Positions 12,515-22,800 of a DNA stretch of 64,000 bases are shown here, piece after piece (the first letter of the stretch is position 1; the number at the start of each line of letters is the position of its first letter). The stretch lies in NCBI GenBank assembly GCA_023055355.1, contig JALJCS010000055.1, positions 930,001 through 994,000 of the forward strand, given 5' to 3'. The translations under genes and the position numbers were made by a program. A model generated the notes under the pieces. That model was given only the letters and a program-made list of their open reading frames with translations, made no database searches and was not told the origin of the DNA. The stretch is from Agelaius tricolor. Taxonomy: Eukaryota; Chordata; Aves; Passeriformes; Icteridae.

Positions 12515-12725
12515 GCTTCCATCTCTGATGTCATGGGATGCTGGGAATGGCCAAATCCCAGAGCAGCTGTGGCTGCCCCATCCCTGGAAGTGTCCAAGGC
12601 CAGGCTGGACAGGGCTGGGAGCAACCTGGAATAGCAGGAGGTGTCCCTGCCATGGCAGGGGTGGGACAGGATGGCTTTAAAGTCTTTTCCAACCCCAACT
12701 ATTCCACAATTCCTGCTGGGCCAAA
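12515..12725 (+). mobile_element. CR1 LINE 3' end, plus orientation
   Basis: Matches the CR1 tail: 'agagcagctgtggctgcccc', 'tccctggaagtgtccaaggc', 'ggtgtccctgccatggcagg' and 'ttttccaaccccaactattc'. Confidence 0.85.
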
Positions 12726-13194
12726 AGGCTCCATGGTCTCCACAGCCACGGGAATGTCCTGATCCCAGCAGGATCCACAGCCTGGCTCTGGCAGCACCAG
12801 TCTTGCTGTCTGCCAGGCAAACATTCAGGACTGAACTTGCAAGTCCTTGAGATGGGATAAAGGAACCAAGCAAAGCCTCTCAGGCAGGTTCTGCTTCTGG
12901 CCCACGCCCAAGGTCCCTTCGGGAGGCACTGGAGGGAATCGGGGCTGCAATAATGCATGTGCCTCCCTCAGGAACAACAAACACGGCCAGAGCCAACAGC
13001 AGCTCTGTGCAAAAAGGGATTTAGGACTTGAGGTGAAAAGCAGAGAAGGTGGGGGTTCTTTCCCTGCTTAGCTCCTCTGGGTGAACGTCCTTTGGATAGA
13101 ATTGGGCACTGGGAGAAAATCCCTTCTGATGGTCGCCAAAAGGGTCCCTGCTGGAGAGGGGCTGGGGACAAGGGATGGAGGGACAGGACACAGG
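12726..13194. other. Intergenic, nothing recognised
   Basis: Lies between two CR1 tails. No coding or repeat signal was seen. Confidence 0.4.
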
Positions 13195-13440
13195 ACATGG
13201 CTTCCACTGCCAGAGGGCAGGGTTAGGTGGGATATTGGGATGGAATTCTCCCTGTGAGGGGGGGAGCCCTGGAATGGATTTCCCAGAGCAGCTGTGGCTG
13301 CCCCTGGATCCCTGGAAGTGTCCCAGGCCAGGTTGGATGGGGCTTGGAGCAGCCTGGGATAGTGGGAGGTGTCCCTGCCATGGCAGGGGTTGGAATTCAA
13401 TGGCTTTTAATACCCTTTCCAACCCAAACCAGTCTGGAAC
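13195..13440 (+). mobile_element. CR1 LINE 3' end, plus orientation
   Basis: Carries 'aattctccctgtgagggggg', 'agagcagctgtggctgcccc', 'aggccaggttggatggggct' and 'ccaacccaaaccagtctgg'. It is a closer match to the usual CR1 consensus than most copies here. Confidence 0.87.
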
Positions 13441-14470
13441 CAGGCAGCAGGAGCCAAATCCTGGAAAAACCCAGCACAGGCTCCCTCTCACAGGGAGGGA
13501 CCTATGCTTGGTCCTGTCCCTGCTGAGGGACCCCCACTCAGAGCCCCTCCTGTCTGGGGATCCTACCAGGATCGGACCTGCAGAGTGCAACTGCTGTGGC
13601 TGCTCCAATTCCCAGATGGAAGCCAGGCCAAGGGGCTTCCAGGACACTTCCTTGGACACTTCCTGCTGTTCCCAAGACAGATGAGTTCATTCCTTCATTC
13701 CCATTGGCTTCCCAAGTCCACAGCTGCCATTCCCCACACTCTGCTGGGGAGCAGGATGGGACCAAATGCTCAGGCACATCCGTTTTTCCAGGCAGCCAAC
13801 AGAACAGCATTTGTCACAATACAAGAATTTATTGTTTTTTCTTTCAAGGGCTGCTCCTGGAGAACTCTCTGAGATAGGATTTCAATTTTACCCATTCCAG
13901 TTTTACTCACTCCAGTTTTACACATTTCAGTTTTCCCCCTCCCTTGTGGTACAGAAGTCTTGCATTTCAAGGAACAGCAGAACCAAAACCATTCAATTTG
14001 TACAAAATTTTCTCCTGAGCTTTATTGCAGTGGTGGATTCTCTGGTGTCCAGTGAAAAGGGAGTTTGCTGCCTCGGGAAGCAGCAGTTCAGGCTGTCCCT
14101 CAGACTGTTTTAGAGGAGGGGGAGTTGCCTGCAGGTGCTCCCTGCTCCCAGAAAAGAGCAGAAAACGGGATTTCCAGCAGGGTCTGGGCAGCACATGGGA
14201 CTCCTGTGACAGGTCGGATCCAAGCAGGAAAACTGCGCGTTGTTTATGCAATAAGTGTTTTTGTGGCTCCGAGGTATTTCAGATGGAATGGAGATACCTC
14301 GGGATGTTTATACTTTCCTGGAAGCCAGGGGAGCAGAGATATCAGGGCCATCTAAAGCACTGGAGGAGCTCCTGGTTGTGCAAGAACCATTCCCTGCCTT
14401 GCAAAACGTTCTTCAAAATACGGCACCTTCAAGACATACTTGGAAACGCGGCAGTGGGACCTTTCCTGCT
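13441..14470. other. Intergenic, nothing recognised
   Basis: A small 'ttccagttttac' repeat lies at 13890-13935. The rest is unassigned and no exon could be supported. Confidence 0.45.
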
Positions 14471-14473
14471 GCA

Positions 14474-16330
14474 CCAGCATGGGACTCAAACAGGGGTTCC
14501 AAACAGGGGGATCCAAACACGGGGCTCAAACAGGTGGTTCCAAACAGGGGGTTCCAAACATGAGGTTCCAAGTACAGACACCAACATGGGGCTCAAACAC
14601 AGGGGGCTCCAAACACAGGGTTCCAAACATGGGGTTTCAAACACAGACACCAGCATGGGGCTCAAAGAGGGGGTTCCAAACAGGGGATTCCAAACACAAA
14701 CACCAACACAGGGCTCAAACACGGGGCTCAAAACACGGGTTCCAAACACAAACACCAACAACAAATTCCAAACAAAGGAAACCCACACAGGGCACCAACA
14801 CAGGGCTCCAAACATGGGGTTCCAAACAGAGGGCACCAACACAGGGCTCAAACACGGGGCTCAAAACACGGGTTCCAAACACAGACACCAGCAACAAATT
14901 CCAAACAAAGGAAACCCACACAGGGCACCAACACAGGGCTCCAAACATGGGGTTCCAAACACAGGGCACCAGCACGGGGTTCAAACATGGACACCACCAG
15001 ATGCCAAACACAGGGAACCCACACAGGGCACCAACACAGGGCTCCAAACACCAGATTCCAAACACAGGGTTCAAACATGGACACCACCAGATTCCAGACA
15101 CAGGGAACCCACACAGGGCTCCAAACACAGGGCTCCAGATATGGCATTCAAACACAGACATCAACACAGGGTTCAAACATGGGGCACCAACACCAGATTC
15201 CAAACAAAGAGAACCCACACAGGGCACCAACACAGGGCTTCAAACATGGGGTTCCAAACCGGGGTTCCAAACACGGGGTTCCAAACATGGGCACCAGGAC
15301 GGGACACCAACCGGAGGCACCAGCACGGGGTTCCAAACACGGCGCTGCAACATGGGACACCAACACGGAGTTCCAGTCACGGGGTTCCAAATACAGGGAA
15401 CCCACACAGGGGTCCAAACACAGGTTTCCAACATGAGACACCAAAATGGGGCTCCAAACACGAGGCACCAACACAGGCACCAACATGGGGGTCAAACACA
15501 GGGCACCAACACACTGTTACAAAGATGGAGTTCCAACCATGGGCACCAACACAGGGCTCCAAACACTGGACACCAGCACGGGGTTCTAAACACAGAGTTC
15601 CAACATGGGCACCAACACGGGCACCACCATGAGGCACCAGCTCAGGGAATCCACACAGGGCACCATCAAGGGGTTCCAAACATGAGGTTCCAGCATGGAG
15701 TTCCAAGATGGGACATGAACACAGGGAATCCATGGGCTGGAACATGGGCACTAACACAGGACTCCAAACACGGGGCTCCAACACAGGGCTCAAACCTGGA
15801 GCACCCACATGAACACCAACACAGGGTTCCAAACATGGGCACCAACACAGGACACCAATACAGGGTTCCAAACATGGGGTTCCAACACAGGGCACCAAAA
15901 TGGGTTCCAAACACAGGACACAAAGATGAGGCGTTAACACAGGGCTCAAACACGAGGCACCAACACAGGACACCAATACAGAGTTCCAAACATGGGGTTC
16001 CAAACATGGGCACCAACACAGGGTTCCAAACATGGGGTTCCAACACAGGGCACCAAAATGGGGTTCCAAACACAGGGTTCCAAACATGGGCACCAACACA
16101 GGGTTCCAAACATGGGGTTCCAACACAGGGCACCAAAATGGGGTTCCAAACACAGGACACGAAGATGAGGCATTAACACAGGGCTCAAACACGAGGCACC
16201 AGCACAGGGCACCAACATGGTGTTTCAAACATGGGGCTCCAAACATGAGACATCAACGTGGGGCTCCAACACAGGGCACCAGCATGAGGCACCAGCACAG
16301 AGCACCAGCATGAGGCACCCACAGGGGTTC
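14474..16330. repeat. Minisatellite of mixed 12-15 bp units, about 1.85 kb
   Basis: Built from permutations of 'ggttccaaacacgg', 'ggctcaaacacagg' and 'ggcaccaacacag'. On the plus strand it reads through as a Gly/Ser/Lys/His/Thr-rich frame of up to 578 codons (14440-16176) and in a second frame of 535 codons. Neither has a plausible start context, splice signals or domains, so I treat both as products of the repeat. Confidence 0.94.
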
Positions 16331-16756
16331 CAACTTCCTGCAGATGCCAACCTGCTCCTTGACATCATTAAATTTGCACTTGGTCCCAGGGAGGGCTGAT
16401 AACACCGTCACAATCCAGGGGCTGGGGTTGACAGGTAAAATAATGCACTTCCCCAAACTCCTGTGATTCCCTGCAGGGCTGGAATGCTGCTGGCTGCTCT
16501 CAAAGCAGCAGCACACCTGGGGTGAGGTGGAAAGCCACATTTCCATCATCTCCAGCAGCTCCAGGACCCCTCTTAGACACAAGCACAGATTCAACAGCCC
16601 ATTCAGCTTGTGGGATCTCCCATTTTTCCAGGGCAGTGCCCAACCATGGCACTGCCAGGAAACCTTGGCTCTGCCACTGATTCAGTGCCTGGAGTCACCA
16701 GGGTCTGGTTGTGTGCCATGGATGGATTCCTCTGTAAAACCAGTGGAATTACAGTG
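16331..16756. other. Intergenic, nothing recognised
   Basis: Unique-looking sequence between the minisatellite and the composite low-copy repeat. Confidence 0.4.
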
Positions 16757-17225
16757 CTCAGGAATTGATTTGAAGATGTTCCATGTAAAGGCTGGGAGGT
16801 ATTTGGTGCACTCCAACATTTCCTCTGGCTTCCTCTGATTGCTGCATCTTAGCCTGAAAATTATCTTTGTTTTTTCCCCCTGTGGACCCCAAAGTTCCCT
16901 GCCCTGCCTCTGCTGTCTCTGGCCCATGAGAGCCATGGACTGACCTTGGGCTCAGATGAGAGAATCCAAAATCCTTTTCCTTTCTGCCTCAATCCCAGCT
17001 GGTTTTTAGAGGGATTTTTGGAAATAAGACTGGGTTTCTGCACTCGGGCCTGGAGAGCTCCTGCTGGTGCACAGCTGACCCCAAACCCCCTTCCAGCACC
17101 CCCTGTGTGCCTCAGTTTTCCATTGCTTGGAGGGAAATCCCACAAACTGAGCTGTCCCCCTGACCCTGGGCTCCCAGGGAACATTAATTTTAACCTTTAG
17201 CAGCCATTAATTATAACCCTGAGAC
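16757..17225. repeat. Composite low-copy repeat (both modules joined)
   Basis: 16760-17030 equals the module at 10873-11144, and 17030-17200 equals the module at 2027-2200. The copy here therefore holds both halves side by side. Either this is the longer ancestral unit or the halves were joined secondarily. Confidence 0.82.
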
Positions 17226-17970
17226 CCTGAGGGGGTCTCTGTGCAAAGCTGGGATGTGCTGTTCTTGCTGGAAAACGCCATCTCCCAGAAAATGCCATGG
17301 ACACCACCACAGCTGGTGTCAAAATGCAGCTCTGACCCTTTCCCCACAGTCCAGCAGCACAGGAACCCCCAGCCATGGCACAGACTGCTCCAGGCTCGAA
17401 ACCAACATCTTTAATTTCAGCACCAGCATCTCTAAGCTCAGTACAAATGAGATGCAATGAGTTTTGCATCTCCAGACAAAAGTCAGGACCATGGGGTTGG
17501 ACTTCTAAGTGGCTCAGAACTAATCCTGCTGACTTCTCCTTCCTTTTAATTAGTCCTGAGCACTGAGACATCCCCACGCTCCTCACAAGTAACCACTAAT
17601 CAGGCAGGGTATGAGCTCCAGTAATTACCTGGATTTGCTCTCCATCCTCCCTGCAGTAATTGCAGCCCTGAGTAGGGCTGAGCCCTGTGCCAGGCATGTG
17701 GAGCACGAGCCTGGCCGGGACCATGATCCTGAGGCTCAGCAGCACCCAAATCCCTTTAGCCTCCAAACCTGTTTTACGAGACTGACTCCACTGATGGAAA
17801 AGCTCTGGCTGGAGAGGTGCTGGGGCAGGACACAGTCCCAGGGGAGGATTTTCAGAGGAAAAGGTTTTATTGCACCACAGTCCCACCTTGTTCAGACTCA
17901 GCCATTGGCTGGACTTGTTTTTCCCACAGTCCCTCTCTTGTTAAGAGCAATGTTCCCAAAAAAACCTTTT
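17226..17970. other. Intergenic, nothing recognised
   Basis: No gene or repeat family could be supported. Confidence 0.4.
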
Positions 17971-17974
17971 TTTA

Positions 17975-18165
17975 GAGGGAAGAAAGGGGAGAGGGAGAGG
18001 AGAGAGGAGGGGGAAAGAGAGGGGAAAAGGGGATGGAGGAAGGGGGAAAAGAAGGGGGAAGGGGAAAAAGAAGGGAGAAGGAGAAGGAGAAAGAAAAGGG
18101 GAAGGGGAAAGAGGAGGAGGAAGGAAGGGAGACAAGAAGAGAGGAGAGGGAAGATGAGAAGAACA
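17975..18165. repeat. Polypurine tract, about 190 bp of G and A
   Basis: The plus strand is almost wholly G/A, in blocks such as 'gggagagggagaggagagag' and 'ggaaaaagaagggagaagga'. It yields Glu/Lys/Arg-rich or Ser/Pro-rich frames that are compositional artefacts. Confidence 0.92.
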
Positions 18166-18887
18166 GTTCCATTGGAAGAGACCTACATCCATCCTCTGCT
18201 CCACCTGGAGCTCTGTTTCCCACCTGTCTTGGAGAAAAGAACTTTCACAAATCCCTGTGGGTCCCTTCCAGCCTGGGATACCCCATCACCCCATGATATA
18301 ATCCCACCAACATGGAACATCAGTCCCATGGCACTTGCACAGCTCCTCTGGAAGGGAAAATACTCAGTTTATTGTAGAGCAAGAGTCTTTGTTAGAGCCC
18401 AAACATGGACACTTGGTCCTGCTGGTCTGCATCCCTCTGGGATAAAATGGTCCCACCTGAGAGTCAGCTCTGGAGAGGAAAAACCAGCTCCTCAATTTCC
18501 AGTAAAGCCACCAACCCCAGTAACAAGGCAAGGAAAAGGTTTTCCAGACATCCCTCAGGAATGGGAAATGGAGAAAAGGGAAAAGAAACTTTCTGGGCAA
18601 GGAGCAGATGGGAAGAACCAAATCCCAGAGAAGAAATTCTCACTCTGGGATTGACACCAAGAAAAGGACGTTTCTGAAGAGCTGGCTTGGCCAAAATGGC
18701 CAAAATTAGGGCACAGTTGGTGCTCCAGCCCTGGGGTCACATTTTCACATGGGAATTTCTGACAGTCTTTGTTTTGGGATTGATTCCCAATTTTCTGGGT
18801 GGGAAATCTGTGCCCAGGCTGCAAAATTCTGGTGCTCTGAGGAGCTGAGTTGTAGTGAATCCCTTTTGAGCCTCCCCTGCACTCACT
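18166..18887. other. Intergenic, nothing recognised
   Basis: An open frame of 347 codons (17611-18654) crosses the purine tract and continues here. It shows no domain or exon structure. Confidence 0.4.
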
Positions 18888-18985
18888 GTTCATAGAGTCA
18901 TGAAACATATTCGCTTGGAAGAGACCCTCAAGGATCATCGAATCCAACACCTGGCCCTGCACAGGACACCCCCAGGAATCCCTCC
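18888..18985 (-). mobile_element. CR1 LINE 3' end, minus orientation
   Basis: Starts with the CR1 terminal block in reverse, 'catagagtcatgaaacat', then 'ggaagagaccctcaaggatc' and 'ctggccctgcacaggacacc'. Confidence 0.78.
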
Positions 18986-19134
18986 ATGCTCCTGGATTTT
19001 TCTGGTTGTTAAATCACAGCCCACAGCCTGATTTTCAACACAACCCGACCTCAGCTCCATCTCCACAAACCCCGCATTGCTTCCTGCCCTCTCCATGCTC
19101 CCAGGGTCCAGCTGCAAGAGCAGCTCTGGGATAG

Positions 19135-19592
19135 ATCCCAGGTAAGGGAGGCAGGAGAAGGGGAACCATCCTTCCCAGGTAAGGGAACCCAGGAGAAGGG
19201 GAGCAGCCCTTCCCAGGGGAAGAGGAGCAGTTGTTCCCAGGTAAGGGAGCCCAGGAGAAGGGGAGCAGCCCTTCCCAGGTAAGGGAACCCAGGGGAAGGG
19301 GAACAGTCCTTCCCAGGGGAAGAAGAGCAGCCCTTCCCAGGGGAAGGGAGCCCAGGGGAAGGGGAGCAGTCATTCCCAGGTAAGGGAGCCCAGGAGAAGG
19401 GGAGCAGTCCTTCCCAGGGGAAGAGAAGCAGTCCTTCCCAGGTAAGGGAGCCCAGGGGAAGGGGAGCAGCCCTTCCTAGGGGAAGAGGAGCAGCCCTTCC
19501 CAGGGGAGGGGGGCAGCCCTTCCCAAGTAAGGGAGCCCAGGGGAAGGGGAGCAGTCCTTCCCAGGGGAAGGGGAGCAGCCCTTCCCAGCACT
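19135..19592. repeat. Minisatellite, about 19/38 bp unit
   Basis: Alternates 'cttcccaggtaagggagccc' with 'aggagaaggggagcag' and 'cttcccaggggaag(g/a)'. It ends about 180 bp before the AQP2 TATA box, so its length sets the spacing between the AQP2 promoter and anything further upstream. Confidence 0.93.
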
Positions 19593-19772
19593 GCTGGAGG
19601 CTGATCTATGACCTCCCGAGGGCAGCGAGCGCTGCATTCCCCAGCTCTAATAGAAGGGGCAGGATCTGATGTTCCCTCAGCTGGAACACAGCAGGAAAAA
19701 AAGCATCAGATTTCCCGGGACCGTGATACCATCCCCTTCAGCAGCTGATCCTGCAGCCCCCCCTCCTCCAGG

Positions 19773-19780
19773 TATATAAA
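19773..19780 (+). promoter_or_regulatory. AQP2: TATA box of AQP2
   Basis: TATATAAA lies 86 bp before the start codon, which would place transcription start near 19800. The sequence just upstream (19600-19760) is unique, unlike the flanking minisatellite, and probably contains the proximal promoter. Confidence 0.75.
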
Positions 19781-19865
19781 TGTTGTCCCAGGTCACCCTC
19801 AGGGACACGGCAGGAGGTGGGCACCGAGGGCACTGCAGGCAGGATCATTGCTGGGAGCCTCCATG

Positions 19866-22800
19866 ATGTGGGAACTGCGCTCCATTGCCTTCACCAGGGC
19901 CGTCCTGGCGGAATTCCTGGCCACTCTGGTCTTCGTGCTCTTCGGCCTGGGCTCGGCGCTGAACTGGCCCTCGGCGCCGGCGCCGAGCACGCTGCAGATC
20001 GCGCTGGCCTTTGGGCTGGCCATCGGGACGCTGGTGCAGGCCCTGGGCCACGTCAGCGGCGCCCACATCAACCCGGCCGTGACCCTGGGCTGCCTGCTGG
20101 GCTCGCAGCTCTCCCTGCTCCGCGCCCTCTTCTACGTGGCGGCGCAGCTGCTGGGGGGCGTCGTGGGCGCCGCCATCCTGCACGAGGTGACCCCGGCCAG
20201 CGCCCGCCAGGGCCTGGCCCTCAACAAGGTGAGGCCGCGGCACGGGGAGGGTGAGGCAGGCCCGGACACCGGGCAGGAGCTTTGGGAGCATGAGGGGTGG
20301 CAGGCCCCAAAAACCCCCTCAGCTGCCCCAAAACCTCCCCATGGAGATCCCAGAATTCCCCAAGATTCCCATTGGGATTTTCCTCAGAGAACAAGGAGAG
20401 GCCCAAAATCCAGGGAATTCAATCCAAAATCCACCCAAAAGTCCCTAAAAACCCCCTCAGCTCCTCAAAACCTCCAGATGGGGATCTCAGAATTCCCCAA
20501 GATTCCCATTGGGATTTTCCTCAGAGAACCAGGACAGGCCCAAAATCTGGAAAATTCCATCTCAAATCCACCCAAAAATCCCTAAAAACCCCCTCAGCTC
20601 CTCAAAAACTCCAGACAGGGATCCCAGAATTCCCCAAGATTCCCATTGGGATTTTCCTCAGAGAACCAGGAGAGGCCCAAAATCAGGGGAATTCCATAGG
20701 AATTTTATCCCAAATCCACCCCAAAATCCCTAAAAACTTCTTCAGCTGCCCCAAAACATCCTGCCAGGAATCCCAGAATTCCCAAAAATTTTCAGAATTC
20801 CCCAAAATTCTTGGGATTCCCCAAGATTCCCACTGGGATTTTCCTCAGAGAACCAGGAGAGGCCCAAAATCCGGGGAATTCAATCCCAAATCCACCAAAA
20901 GTCCCTAAAAACCCCTTCAGCTCCTCAAAAACTCCAGATGGGGATCTCAGAATTCCGCAAGATTCCCATTGGGATTTTCCTCAGAGAACCAGGAGAGGCC
21001 CAAAATCTGGAAAATTCCATCTCAAATCCACCCCAAAATCCCTAAAAACCCCCTCAGCTCCTCAAAAACTCCAGACAGGGATCCCAGAATTCCCAAAAAT
21101 TCCTGGAATTCCCCAAAATTCTTGGGATTCTCCAAGATTCCCACTGGGATTTTCCTCAGAGAATCAGGAGAGGCCCAAAATTGGGGGAATTCCATAGGAA
21201 TTTTATCCCAAATCCACCCAAAAATCCCTAAAAACCCCCTCAGCTCCTCAAAAACTCCAGCTCGAGATCCTAGAATGCCTGGGATTCCCCAAGATTCCCA
21301 CTGGGATTTTCCTCAGAGAATCGTGAGAGGCCCCAGAATCAGGGAAATTCCATCCCAAATCCACTCAAAAATCCCTAAAACCCCCCTCAGCTGCCCCAAA
21401 ACATCCTACCAAGAATCCCAGAATTCCCACTGGGATTTTCCTCAGAGAACCAGGAGAGGCCCAAAATCGGGGGAATTCCGTGCGAATTTCATCCCAAATC
21501 CACCCAAAAATCCCTAAAAACCCCCTCAGCTGCCCCAAAACCTCCTACCAGGAATCCCAGAATTCCCAGAATTCCCAAAAAATCTCAGAATTCCCCAAAA
21601 TTCCCATTGAGATTTTCCTCAGAGAACCAGGAGAGGCCCAAAATCAGGGGAATTCCATCCCAAATTCACCCAAAAATCCCTGAAAAACCCCTCAGCTCCC
21701 CAAACCATCCTGCCAGGGATCCCAGAATTCCCAAAATTCCCCAAAATTCCCAGAATTCCCAGTGAGGAAGCCTCTGAATGCCACTGTCCAGCACCTGCTG
21801 GACCCTGCTGCTCCAAGGGTCCTGCTAGGAGCAAGGATGAAGGCAGGACTTGTCTTCCTCCTCTGGTTTTAGGGCTAAAATTTCCTGAGGTCCACCAACT
21901 ATTTCCCATTGAGCCACTTCTTCCACCTGGGAAATTTTTGTTTTTTTCATATTGGTGTCAAAAATGCCCCCTGGTTTTGGGGCTGAAGCCAGAGGAGGGA
22001 TCCAGCTGGCCACAGACACCTCCCTTGGAGTCACAACCATCTCATTTTTCCCAGGATTGCTCTTGGGGCACTTGGATTCTGGGGGTCCCAGTGGTTTCGG
22101 GAAGGACACATCCAAAATCCCACCTCTGCATCCCTCTTGCCCCAGGCTCGTGCCAATTCCCCCTCAGCTGTGGGTACAGGCAGCCTTTTCCTGGCTCTGC
22201 TTTGGCCAAGCCACAATTCCCATGTTGCTGAAGTGGTGGGGACAGGAGAGATTTGGGTCTAAACCCAGGGATTCCCTGGATTTAGATTCCTCTGGCATGG
22301 TTTTAGTGCTTGTGAAAAACGCCAATCATTTGTTTTTAAAATGTTAGAAGTTTAATAGTTATTAAATTGTTATAAAAATAGTAAAACAATTAGAGTAATA
22401 ATAATTTGGACAGTTTGAAATAGGACAGTATGAGACAATAAAAACAAAGAGTTACAGACAGTCCAGGTACCTTTTCTGGGCAACATAAGCCCAAAAAATG
22501 CCCCACGTTAGCAGAGGATTAACCCTTAAAAGCAACAGCCTGTTGCATATTCATACACCTCATGCATGATGCATAAATTCCATTCAAACACAGGATTCTG
22601 TCTGGGCAGTGTCAGCTTCTTCCTCTGGATCCTGACGGTGCCTTCAGTTGGGAAGAAGTTCATTTCTCCTGATAATGGGGCAATAAATTCTCTTTCTCTG
22701 AAAGATTCAGGTGTCCTGTGGCTGCTATCTCAGTGCGAGTCCTTTCTTTAGGAAAAAAGTATCTTACATAGCATCGTTTCTATTTTAACAATTTTTTATA

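Noticed and set aside
17611..18654. 347-codon plus-strand frame
   Set aside because: Crosses the polypurine tract; low complexity and no exon signals.
19848..20585. Longer AQP2 frame starting at TTG and running past exon 1
   Set aside because: The true start is ATG at 19866 (or 19863); the exon ends at a GT donor at 20229 and the rest is intron 1 minisatellite.
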